From Bondarzewia mesenterica (taxonomy: Eukaryota > Basidiomycota > Agaricomycetes > Russulales > Bondarzewiaceae): a stretch of 24,658 nt of DNA. Each line of letters begins with the position of its first letter. The stretch's first letter is position 1. The translations under genes and the position numbers were made by a program. Positions 8,084 through 20,904 of this stretch are shown in pieces. The notes under the pieces were generated by a model, which saw only the letters and a program-made list of their open reading frames with translations, searched no databases and was not told where the DNA came from. Location: positions 4,516-29,173 of the forward strand of contig SGPL01000419.1 of the NCBI GenBank assembly GCA_004802705.1. Reading direction: 5' to 3'.

Positions 8084-11000
8084 ATGTCAAATCGCCAAAA
8101 TAAAAAACGCAAGGGCAAAGTTAACCGAGAACGCACCGTTACCACGTTGACCGGTGCTGACGACCAGAATTCTCCGTCTTTTCTTCTTCCTTCATCTGAC
8201 GATCCCAATTTTCCTGCGAACATCATGTCTTCGCCCTTTTCTGTCGCTTCTTCGTCAGGCGCCAACAACAACTCTATGCCGCCTCCACCTTTCCAGATCC
8301 CGACTACTTTCACCACTTACGGCTACAACTCTTACATGCACCCTATGCCTTCTCATGTTTCTCAACCGCCCTCGCACAGTCCGCAGTCCCAGTTCTTCCC
8401 AGATCCCTCTCTTCCACCTGGCCAGGGTGACTTGGAAGCGCTTGAGCGACTGAAAGAGATGATTAAGAATAACGAGCATGAAATTTTCCGAGCTGTTCCT
8501 CAGCCGTCGGTCCTTGCTGGCCTCTACAAAGGTTCTTCCGCATCTGGACAGTCTCTCGTCCCTCCTCATCCCGAGCAAATCCCCCATACTGGTTATCGGC
8601 CTAACTTTGACCAGGCGCTGCAACAGTCACTGGCCAAGGGCTCTTCCGGTGTTCCACCTGGCTTGTCCGCTTCAAGCGTTTCTGATGATATGGGCCGTAC
8701 CCGCAATGACTCGCTTTCTTGGGATGCGTTGGACAATAGTAGGAAAGCACCTGTATCGTCGTACCCGGTGGTCGGGGCACAAGCAAATAAATTAAATGTG
8801 CTGTCATGTGGTTCTTCTTAGAAAGATCTTTGCAACTTACTCTGATAACTTCCGCTTGTACAGATGCAAGTATCGTCCACAGCAAGTCGGTTTGATGTAT
8901 CATCCAACGGGAAAAGTGTCAATGACGGCAAACCTCCCGTACCCGCCTCTGGCCCAGGTTCTGATGCTTCCCGTCCCAACCGACGACAAGGAACTGGTCC
9001 CATGAGCGATGTCAAGCCCGAGCTACAGCCTACAGGCCGACCTGGGACAGGTGAGTCTGCGAATGCTCGAAGAGGCTCTATCAGCATTACATCTGGCAAG
9101 TCTCTGCCTGATGTTAAAGAGGACCTGCGTGCGCGAGACTCTGGGTGGCCGTCCAAAGATGGACCTGCTAGCCCGGAAAGCCGGCAGCGATCTGATTCAG
9201 GCCGAACTCCGTATCTTCCTGGCCGCACTGCTTACAGCCCCAATGATGGTCGTGGCCCCCCTCCGGAAAGATCTCGAGACCAACGTGGCTATGAGCGTGA
9301 ACGAGACATAGACCGTGACCGGGATCGTTTCCGAGATCGTGACTGGGACCGCGACCGCGACCGCCGTTATGACTGGCGTCGCGATGATCGACGGCCAACA
9401 GACTTCAGGCGCCCGCCTCCTGAGGAACGACACTACGAACCGAGAAGTAATTCTGAGCGTCGCTGGGAGCCTCCTAATGACTTTTCTGGAAGAGACAAGC
9501 GTACTGAAAAACCTGATGAAAAACCTGATGCCGGTCCTCGACCTCCTGTTTCTGTTCCTGCTGACCATGTACCTGATATTCGTCCTCCCCCTGCACGTCC
9601 TGGTCCTCCTGTTGAGATCCGAGCTCAGCGAGTCCTGCCTGACAATGAACGTCGAGCTGGTCCTCCTCCTGCAGGTGAAGATCGCAGTATCAAATCATCA
9701 GGACCGCCAGTGACGGCTGAGAGTCCTCGTGTCCCTCCTGTTGAAGAACGTCAGCCGCCTCGGTCTGCTGTTTCCCTGGAGGAGCGTATCAGCCGCCCAC
9801 CGTCCTTGCAGGAGAGGATTAGTGCCCCTGCACCAGCACAACGCGTAGAGGATCGATCTGCACGTTCCATACCTCTGGAGGAACGATTGTCGCGCCCACG
9901 CGAAGAACGTACTCCTCTTCCTAATGGTCCTCGTGCTAATTCTGGCGATGATAGGTCTCGTGTGGTGGAGCCTCCCCGTCCAGTGGGACCTCTTACGGAT
10001 CGTGACGAACGACCTCGTATGCCTTCTTCCAGCACAACTGACCGCTTTGTGAGCAATACCAATGATCATCGTGCTCTTCCAGTGCCTCCACCACGACCGA
10101 ACGGTTACACACGCGCCCCCTCTATTGCTCGCGAGGAAGCCCGCCCACCACCTCGAACAACATCTCCGCCTTTGCTTTCCTCTGCTCGTCCGCCACCACC
10201 TGAGTTGCATGAATATCGTCCTCACGAGCCTTCTCGGGAGCGCGGACCAGACTACAGGCCCTTCTATCGTACTGAGTTTGACCGGCCACTGGAGGATGAT
10301 AGACCATCTGAAAATATCGACGTTGACCCTGCAAATCGTTACGGTGCCCCGCGTCCACCGTCTTATCGCAGGTATGATTGGGCACCGCCTGCATCCCCTC
10401 GAAGCGATCTATACGGCGGCGACTCTGATCGACGGCGGAGCGAGTATAATCGGGACTGGTACTCTCGTCCTTCGACCTGGGAAGACGAGCGGACCTACTG
10501 GGAAAACAAAGATCGTCGTACCGGCGGCGGCGGTGGCGGCGACTGGGACAGGGACAGCTACCGTGAGTATGGATCTCGCTATGGTGACCGTCGAGGTGAG
10601 CCATGGGATGATCGCGATAGGCGGTACGGTGTGCCACCGCCTGAGTCTCACGGTCGCAACGGATTTGAGTCGCGGCCGCTGAGCGCGCGCCTGGCTGATT
10701 CGTACCCATCTGACGAGCGGACGGCGTATCCACCCCGCTCCGCATTCGAGGCGTCTCGCGTGCATCCTAGGAGTCCGAGCCCTGTGCGTGCGGACAGGGA
10801 CAGAGAAAGAGACGAGCTGAGGCCACCGATCAAGAGGCAACGGGAGGATGGGTACGGTGCGCCTGGCGGTGCATTTTACGATGCTCCGCCCGGGCTTGGG
10901 TTGGCTAAGGAGCGGGAACGGAACACACCGCCTAGTGCACAATCAGGATTTGGAGAAGCTGCAGGCCCGAGGTACTACGACAGCCATGCGATGGATACTG

Positions 11001-11155
11001 ATAGCGGATACCGGGATGCGTATGGAGGCTACGACAGGGAGAGGAGAACTTCCGCAGGCGCAGGCCCACGAACAGGCTATGGAACTGGAAGTGCGGCCGT
11101 TGGTACTGGGCCAGGCGGGAATGAACGCGACGGGCCATACGCTGCTCGGCGATAG
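8084..11155 (+). CDS. Large Arg/Asp/Pro-rich low-complexity protein
   Basis: Function not recognised. Two exons give about 1001 residues. Exon 1 runs from ATG at 8084 and exon 2 from about 8864 to the TAG at 11153-11155, with acceptor CTTGTACAG. The donor is uncertain: GTGCTG at 8798 (66-nt intron) fits the usual size, and GTATCG at 8753 (111 nt) also keeps frame. The N terminus has a basic cluster (NKKRKGKVNR), a likely nuclear signal. Residues ~122-145 contain a helical stretch LEALERLKEMIKNNEHEIFR, the only globular-looking conserved-type segment. Exon 2 begins with Ser/Pro sequence, then a run of alternating Arg and Asp (about 9303-9400). Repeats of the type EERISRPP/LQERIS/LEERLSRP follow at ~9780-9905, then Pro-rich and Tyr/Arg/Gly-rich tails. 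Such RD/ER-rich disorder is common in nuclear RNA-processing proteins, so that role is an inference from composition only. The gene is convergent with the Hsp110 gene. Confidence 0.85.
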
Positions 11156-11560
11156 GATTGTGTAAGCATTGGTTCTGGTAGAGCGGATTCTATTGTGGTA
11201 CTGCATCTGACTGTGGTGATGGCATCTATGTGTTTATCTTGACTCGATATCTATATTCGTGTTAAATTTCTACACCACCTATGATTTCTCTCGATGCTTG
11301 TTTGGTGCATACGGGGTCTTTCGTATCTTTGTATGTGCGTGTGCGAAGGATATTTGCTTGATTTCTCTGTCTACACAAGGGAGAAATAAGTAGCAACTTG
11401 GCATGTAGCTTCGATCTCGACAAAGTCAACGTCCATCGTAGTGATCGTCCGAACCGCACTAGAAAATCTATTCTATGTATCACATTTGGGGGTTGACTAC
11501 TGTGTAACTATATCACTACAAGACTCGCATTAATGAAACCAATCGACCGAAAACCAAAGA
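11156..11560. other. Convergent 3' intergenic region
   Basis: About 405 bp separate the stop codons of two converging genes. The sequence is relatively AT-rich, with no coding signal, and presumably holds both 3' untranslated regions. TTCGTGTTAAATTTC-type stretches are present, but I could not pick a confident polyadenylation site. Confidence 0.5.
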
Positions 11561-14133
11561 CTAATCTACATCCATCTCAGGTTCATCCTCTACCTTTGGC
11601 ACCTCAGCCTCGGGCGGGGCCTCCGTCTTGGGCTGCTTCGGCGTCTCCGTCTTGGACGGTTCAGGCTCCACCTTGGGGAGCTTGGGCTTGGGGCGAGTGA
11701 GGATGGGCGTAGCAAAGAAGATGACCTCCTCGCGTTTCTTGGCGATCTCAGCGACAGTCAGCACGGGGTCAACATTCTTCGGGCGCTCCGCCTGCCGCAC
11801 GTTCTGGTCCTCGAGCCACTTCTGTACCGTCGCGCACTTTTCGACGATCGATTGCTTGTCCTTTTCGTCGATGTGCGAGTACTTGTCGTCGCTGGATGTC
11901 GCCTGAGACATGTAGTAGTTCAGCGTCTCCCGCAGCTCGGCCATCGCGCGCGGCCGCTCTTCCGTCTCTTTCCACCGGGTCGTGATCGGATCTCCGAGCG
12001 CATGCAGAGCGGTGATACGATCAACGTAGGCGGATTTGGTGGCATCTTCACCCTCTTCGGTATACAGCCAATCCTCCTGCATCTGCAACATGGCAAGCAG
12101 CTTCTCTTTCTCCTGAGGCTGGACGAACGCAGCGTAGCGGTCATCAAGCTTACCACGCATGTCGTAGATGTACTCCTCGAGAGCGTTTTTGCGGTCCTAA
12201 TTGAGTTGGGGGAAAAATCTCAGTATAACGAATTGAAAAAAGGGCTCAAGTAAACTCACTTCAGTATCTTGCACAAGCTTATCCGCCGCGTACATCTGTG
12301 CCTCCCGTTCTTTGTATTGCTCCACAATGGAAGGATCCAACTGACTATAACCAGCGACGAAGGGAAGCTCCTTCTTCCTAACGACCTTCTTCTTCTTCGC
12401 GCCCTCAGCAGGCTGCTCACCGTCCACCTGCATCGCCTCCTCCTTCTCCTCCACTTCCTCCGTGTAGACCTGCTCGAACGAAACAATGCCGTGCAAGTTC
12501 AACCGCGTCTTCACCTTTACAACAGAGAAATCGCCTGCAGCGTTGGGGGTGACATTTTTTGCAGTGAACTTGGCCAGCCAAGGGTTGATCGAACCAGGAA
12601 GCTTTTCTGGCTCCGCGTAGACAGCCTCGAGATCGAAAGGCTCCTTGCGGTAGAAAGTGAGGACCTTGGTCGAGGGTAGTCCGTTCCCGTGGGGAAACAC
12701 GATGAGCTCGGTATCGTCATCAGGATCACCGGGCGTCTTCTCCCACCGTACCTTGATTGGGTAGGGCGCGATATCGTGCATGGCGAACTCACGCACGCGG
12801 AAGACCGGGGAGAGGCTGGCGCAAGCGAACGTTGCGCCGCGGGCGCAGGCCTCGTCTTGATTGAGCGTGGTAGAGAGGGTTTTGCCAGGGAAGACAGATT
12901 GAATGCGTGCACGTACGGCTGGGATACGAGTCGACCCGCCGACGAGCTCGATCGAGTCGATCTGGTCCAGCGTCAGGCCGGACTCTTGAAGCACCTGATG
13001 GAGTGGGCCGGGGACGCGGTTGAGAAGGCTGTCGATGAGCTGCTCGAAAACATCACGGGTGAGTTTGGACGAGGCATCTACGTCATTCATGATAGATTCA
13101 ACGGAGAGGGGGGATTCAGCATTCGCGGAGAGGACCTTCTTGAGTTTTTCGGCCGAGGCGTATAGACGAAAAGTCGCTTTGGGGTTTGAGAGCACGTCGA
13201 TCTTGTACTTGGTTTTGAACTCCTCGGCAAAGTGCTGCACAAGCACGAAGTCGATGTCACGACCGCCAAAGTGGTGGTCGTATGCTGTGCTCTTCACGAT
13301 CAGCTGACCCTTGGAGAAGGCAACGACTGAGGCAGACAAGCTAGAGTGACCGACGTCAACGAAGACGACATGACGAGGATTTTCGGGCTCTGGAAGATCG
13401 GCCTTGGTGATACCGTAACCGTATGCAACGGCAGTGGTGTCATTAATCAATCGGAGAGGGTTAAGGCCGGCAATAGCAGAAGCATCGAGGATGGCTCTCC
13501 GCTGAATATCGGTGTACCATCCGGGGACCGCGATGACGACGTCCGAAACATTATTCTTGAGTTCGTTTGAAGCGATATCCCGCAGTTTGCGCAGATACAT
13601 TCCTACGAGTTGCGTTGCGGAGTAGATTTGTTTCTCACTGACGTAACTGACCTATTACAGTGAGAGGACATTGAGGGAACCTGAATGAATTGTGAGAGGC
13701 AAAAACTCACCTCCACTCCGACAGTTCCCCCGACATCCGTCAGGGTCGCATGCATAAACTTCTTCTCAACTTGTTGGATCTCAACGTCTTGTAGAGTCCG
13801 GCCCACAAGACGCTTCAACATGCCGACAGTGTTCTTGAAGTTAGAAATCTCTTGCGTCTTGGCTGCTTCGCCAAGAGAGCGTTGTTTTACGCCAAAAGAG
13901 ACGAGAGATCTGCAAACAAAACATCAAGCACCGGAAACACGTTGTTGAGTTCACAAGACACGTACGGGGTTGCACGGTTAGAAACTTCATTGGTGATAAT
14001 ATCGATACCACGATGTCTAGCGACTCCGATCTAAGATATGGAGCACTTTTAGCAGATGAACCATTTCAAAATGATAAATTCGAGTGCTTACTTTGCTGTG
14101 AAGAGAACCGAAGTCAATACCAACGACGGCCAT
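11561..14133 (-). CDS. SSE1: Hsp110/Sse1-type Hsp70-superfamily chaperone
   Basis: Hsp110 proteins are cytosolic nucleotide-exchange factors and holdases for Hsp70. Five exons join in phase: 14092-14133, 13966-14030, 13711-13909, 12260-13651 and 11561-12196, giving 777 residues against ~690 in yeast Sse1 and ~840 in human HSPA4. The ATPase domain starts MAVVGIDFGSLHSKIGVARH and carries NRATPSLVSF (residues 33-42), an Hsp110 hallmark. Later come AVPGWYTDIQRRA, INDTTAVAYGYGI, FVDVGHSSLSASVVAF and LVGGSTRIPAV. The substrate-binding beta domain contains a charged Glu/Lys loop typical of Hsp110 (around 12360-12460). The C terminus ends in an acidic MDVD, with no EEVD motif, as expected for this family. 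All introns are 50-65 nt with good GTRAGT or GTACGT donors. A step-type heat shock element and a TATA box lie upstream, so heat induction is likely. The symbol follows yeast homology. Confidence 0.97.
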
Positions 14134-14211
14134 GATTCAAAAGAGCAAAAGGGACGTAGGAGAAGGGAGGACGAAAAATGCGAGTAAGACGCACAGGAAA
14201 GGGGACGCGCT

Positions 14212-14220
14212 CATATATTT
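14212..14220 (-). promoter_or_regulatory. TATA box of the Hsp110 gene
   Basis: On the minus strand the sequence reads AAATATATG, about 80 nt upstream of the Hsp110 start codon and 30 nt downstream of the TTC array. Position and sequence match a strong inducible core promoter, which most other genes in this window lack. Confidence 0.6.
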
Positions 14221-14250
14221 TTCGCTGTGGCTGAATCGATGATCTCCTTT

Positions 14251-14283
14251 TTCGGACACGTTCGAGATCCTTCGACTGGTTTC
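14251..14283. promoter_or_regulatory. Step-type heat shock element, four TTC units
   Basis: TTC occurs at 14251, 14261, 14271 and 14281, exactly 10 nt apart, about 118-150 nt upstream of the Hsp110 ATG. Hsf1 binds arrays of nTTCn/nGAAn. A period of 10 nt with all units in the same direction is the step-type arrangement known from yeast. The middle positions are mostly not GAA, although GAT in the second unit is close. Its placement before a chaperone gene and beside a TATA box makes an Hsf1 site the natural reading. Binding itself is inferred. Confidence 0.75.
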
Positions 14284-14782
14284 CTCGCCCAACAGTCGTG
14301 GCCTTTCGTGCAAAGTCACTTCTGGCTTCTTCAAGCGCATGTCTGTTGTCGCATGTTCAAAGCATGTTCCTAAGACAGTTCCTTGCCGTCAATGCATCGC
14401 TGATTTTTTTTCGATACGTCAGAGGAATTGCATCGTATGTATGCCAAGCGCGACACATCCTTGTGATCCAATCAACACAAAAAAACAATCTTGCCGGCAG
14501 CCGTTTGGCACCAAGTAACGATTCGCATGCCCACACCCTTCACTTCCGTCAGGCTTCAGCATCCGCAAACGGGTATGTACTTCAGGACCGGCTTACGGAC
14601 TTGACAACATGTTCGAAGCTAGTGCCGGCGAGATCATCTCACTTGAAACATGCAAAGTATGAGCTCGCATCATCTTGCAAGAGACAGCTCTGCTGCTTCA
14701 GAACAATATCACTTATTAACACGACCGAACTTCTACATTTCGAGACTCTATGCTCGAGTCCACAATCTGCAACCTCTAAAAA
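14284..14782. other. Intergenic between LysRS stop and Hsp110 promoter
   Basis: About 500 bp hold no gene. One frame stays open across 14298-14930 on the plus strand but runs antisense into the last LysRS exon and has no splice logic or motif. The stretch should contain the LysRS 3' untranslated region and the distal Hsp110 promoter. Confidence 0.5.
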
Positions 14783-17259
<2,477 letters not shown>

Positions 17260-17547
17260 TATTTGGACTGATCTATGTGCAGCGGGCAGGGCAGGACGAT
17301 AGAGTTTAAGAAGAGGTCTTGACCAGTATCGAGTCAATCTTAGCATCCAAATCCAGTCAAAATCTTCGCCTTCACAGTTCCACTCACGAGGCGTTGTCTG
17401 CGCGGAGTTTCAATCAATAAATATCCTCCGGCCGGTGCCGTCGTCCCGCCTGCCTTCAAGTGCATCTCTCTCTCTGCTCTCACCTTCCTGCCGTTATTCC
17501 TCCCTCACGCAAAGAACACACGCACCTTCAGCTATACACCCTCGGAT
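17260..17547. promoter_or_regulatory. Bidirectional promoter, LysRS and RBR ligase
   Basis: The two start codons face away from each other across 288 bp, so both promoters must lie here. No TATA box stands out. The half near the ligase gene is rich in CT tracts (about 17435-17515), as is common before fungal transcription start sites. Confidence 0.6.
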
Positions 17548-19690
17548 ATGTATACCGACTATGATTACTCGGATGATGATAACGAGTATTACGACGAGGA
17601 CGAGGATGAAGAGATGATGGACGCCGAGGATGGTATGTCAGCCACTCCCGTATAATCTAGATATCTCTACTAGGGGCTCCAGAATACATGCGCCGGAGTC
17701 CTTTACTCGTTTTGTAGCCAGCAGCTGAAGGCAGCTTGGATCTTTGTATGCGACACACCCGACTTCGAATTCATAACAGGCGCAATCCTGGTGTCCGCGG
17801 CGTGTGTCGTCAACCTGGATCGCGTGCTGATAATCCCTCTGCCAACAGCGTCTGCGTCCTCCGAAGATGATATGGATATGGATGTATTCCAAGACGACAT
17901 CAAGATCGTCTCGGACAAGGGTAAGAAAAGAGCGTACGAGGTCGAATTCGAGGATCTCACGCAGTGCATGGTCGAGGATCTCATGAAAGCCGACGTCGAC
18001 CATATCAGCTCTATCTTTGGTGTCGATGTATGAATTACGTTCTTTGTGTGGACACGAATTCCGCTGACCGCACACCCAGGTCGATACAGCATCGCTCCTC
18101 CTTCGGTATATGGACTGGAACAAAGACCGCCTTATCGACAAGTACTTAGACAACGCTGTGTCCATCTCGACGTCAGCAGGCGTTTCCCTCGGCCCTCCAG
18201 CTTCTTCCTCCCCGGGCCCGGAACGAACCCGGCGTGCGCTGCGCTCCTCTAAACCTGCGCCGAAGAAACTCGAGTCCGCCGCGCCTTCGGAGCCCCAAAT
18301 CTGCACGATCTGCTTTGACGAATCTCAGACAGAAACAATGACCCTCTCGTGTGGGCATGCCTTTTGCACGGACTGTTGGAATGCGTACGTGACGAGCAAG
18401 ATTCGTGAAGAGGGTGAACACCGTATCGCGTGCATGGCTGATGGCTGCGGCGTTGTTTGCCCGGATACCTTCGTCTGTCGTGCACTGAAAGGGGACGAGC
18501 AGACGACAACACGTTTTCACGAGCTTCTGGTCCGCCACTTTGTGTCGTGCAACCACAACCTGAAGTTCTGTCCCTTCCCCTCTTGCACGCACACTGTCTC
18601 GTGTCCTTCTGCCGCCTCGCGGTCCTCTCTCACTACCCTCGTCCCCACCGTCGTTTGCGGTGCTGATCCCAAGCACAAGTTCTGCTTCGGATGTCCCATC
18701 GAGGGCGATCATCGACCGGTTCTGTGCACTGTGGCCAAGATGTGGCTGCAGAAGTGTCACGACGATAGCGAAACGGCAAACTGGATCAAGAGCAACACGA
18801 AGGAGTGCAGCAAATGCCAGAGCACGATCGAGAAGAATGGTGGTTGCAAGTGAGCAATAATTTGCTGTCTTGTTATGGAAGGCATGATAATGACCTAGCA
18901 TCCAGCCACATGACGTGCAAGAAGTGCAAGTACGAGTTTTGCTGGGTATGCATGGGTGAGTACGGGGACTCCGATTGAACTTGCATCAATTGCTGAACGA
19001 TATCGTCGGCAGGACCGTGGATCGAGCACGGTACGGCATGGTACTCTTGTAACCGATACGACGAGAAGGCGGGCGTCGAAGCGCGGGATGCGCAATCCCG
19101 CAGCCGTGCGTCTCTTGAACGCTACCTCCACGTAAGTTGTCAGGGCAATCATCTGCATTCATTCAATAATTCCGTCCCGTAACCCGACAGTACTACAATC
19201 GTTGGGCAAACCACGAGCAGTCGGCGAAGTTGTCGGTTGAGTTGTATGCTAAAACCGAGAAGAAGATGGAGGAGATGCAAGTGACCACAGACTTGACGTG
19301 GATTGAGGTGCAATTCATGAAGAAGGCTGTTGATGAAGTCGAGAAGTGCCGGACCACTCTCAAGTGGACATACGCAATGGCGTATTATCTGGAGAAGGGT
19401 AACGAGAAGGAGTTGTTTGAGGACAACCAGCGGTGCGTCCAAGTCTCGCAGCTGAATCGAAACAGATCACTTATATGACTTTCTTCAGTGATCTTGAGAA
19501 GGCAGTTGAGGATCTGTCGGAGCTGCTCGAGTCGCCCATTGAGGCAGAGACGATCCCGACGATGCGGCAGAAGGTGACGGACAAGACCGTGTACGTCCAG
19601 AAGCGGAACGAGATTATGCTCGAAGATACGGCTGCTGGATACGTCGACGGCCGCTGGAAATGGAACGTAGCCGTGGAGGGATTTGACTAG
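17548..19690 (+). CDS. Ariadne-type RBR E3 ubiquitin ligase
   Basis: RBR ligases take ubiquitin from an E2 onto a RING2 cysteine and pass it to substrates. Seven exons join in phase: 17548-17632, 17849-18027, 18080-18849, 18906-18955, 19013-19131, 19191-19432 and 19489-19690, giving 548 residues. A D/E/Y-rich acidic N terminus (1-28) precedes a UBA-like domain (about 77-115, VDHISSIFGVDVDTASLLLR). RING1 starts at Cys163 (CTICFDE..CGHAFCTDCW). The IBR includes KFCPFPSCTHTVSC and KHKFCFGC. RING2 reads CSKCQSTIEKNGGCNHMTC, where the cysteine of GGCNHM (residue 344, just before a splice junction) is the expected catalytic residue. It is followed by EFCWVCMGPWIEHG and a helical Ariadne domain with YYNRWANHEQSAKL. 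The first intron is 216 nt, and a small extra exon inside it cannot be excluded. Family assignment is firm. Substrates are unknown. Confidence 0.95.
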
Positions 19691-20820
19691 GACGTCAGAT
19701 CAATCGATTCAACCGGCATTGTCACAACCATCTCTTACGAAGCAAAGTGGACTGTATAACAGCTATTCTCGCTCCTCCGCCTTGAGTACCGCCTCCCGTC
19801 ACCCCGACTGCACCATCCATGGACGTTGTTCTCCCTACTCCGATCCCACAGGGCCTCCTTGACCTATACGCATCCGCGTCGTCGCTATTTTCTTGTCCTC
19901 TAGCTCGGAATTCTTCACTTGTTTCTCCAACGCTTTTCTCCCCTGCTCGCTCTCCACGCCATCGATTACACTCACATCATCTGAAGAGCATTGTTTGTTA
20001 TCTACTGTAGTTTCGGATCGACCGTTGTTGTGTTATGGTATCACATCCAGAGAATGAAAGAAAACATTGCTGTTGTTTGCTATGTACACCGCCATTCGGC
20101 ACAGATCTCTTTTCGGCAGTTGGACATATGGGACGCGTGTGATCAACATATATTACTGTGTTAGTGCGGATCTGATAACTCGTTCTGTCAGGCACCCTCA
20201 TGGCTGCCGACTGCACAGAAGGGGTAATGACTGGTAATGAAGGCACTCGCCAATAGTGGCCGAGACAAAAATATTGCATGGTTCAACTAACAGTGGGAGA
20301 GGGCGTAGCGGCGCGACGAGAGCCGAAATGGTCGTGTAGCGCTCGAAGCTCCACGTACACGTAAATAAAAAAGGAAAAAAACCCCACTATGATCGACACT
20401 TTGAACGACAGCAGTGGGTTGGAAATAGCTTGGTTGGTTCGATATTAGGATAATAGAAAGACATGGTGAGCTTGGCGTCTTGGCCCGCTCTTGGCCCTCA
20501 GCTCTGTTTTCGGCGGATGTTATCGACATCACTAAATATAGCAACAGTATTCAAGGTCCGACTGGAGAGCGGTCAGGACAAGCAGCATAAACTTGAGAGT
20601 CCCCAGCCTCCTTTCCTCCCGCCGTCTCCGTCGCTCTCATCTGAGTCGTCGCCCAGTCCATTTTGCCATCGTCGCTTGCCGTCGAACAACTACCACTCTT
20701 TTTTTCCTTTGTCTTTCAAATCCGTTCTCTGTGCCATCCACGCTGACGCCCCCTCGTCGTCACGCCCCGGCTGGCCTGAGTCCGACCGATGTTGTATCTA
20801 ACAAAAGACGAGTTCCCAAT
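19691..20820. other. Intergenic, 3' UTR and glycosyltransferase promoter
   Basis: No gene is supportable. A 63-codon frame at 19819 lacks motifs and lies where the ligase 3' untranslated region is expected. From about 20600 to 20780 the sequence becomes strongly C/T-rich, typical of a fungal promoter and 5' leader. Confidence 0.5.
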
Positions 20821-20904
20821 ATGTGCGCGTTGTCTCTCCTATTCACGCTTTCTGCAGCGCTCACTGTTTTCTAGTCGTACCGTTTGGTGTCATCGGGTGA
20901 GTCG

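Noticed and set aside
9049..9110. Perfect GTGAGT donor inside the large low-complexity gene
   Set aside because: The frame stays open through it and no good acceptor with a pyrimidine tract follows at a normal distance. A minor alternative splice is possible, but it is not needed.
9197..10745. Long antisense open frames (up to 207 codons) across the Arg/Asp-rich gene
   Set aside because: They are mirror images of biased CG-rich codons on the plus strand and have no independent motif or splice pattern.
12269..13307. Plus-strand open frames across the Hsp110 main exon
   Set aside because: They are antisense shadows of a clearly conserved coding exon.
19819..20010. 63-codon plus-strand frame downstream of the RBR ligase
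   Set aside because: It is Ser/Pro/Leu-rich without a motif and lies in the expected 3' untranslated region.
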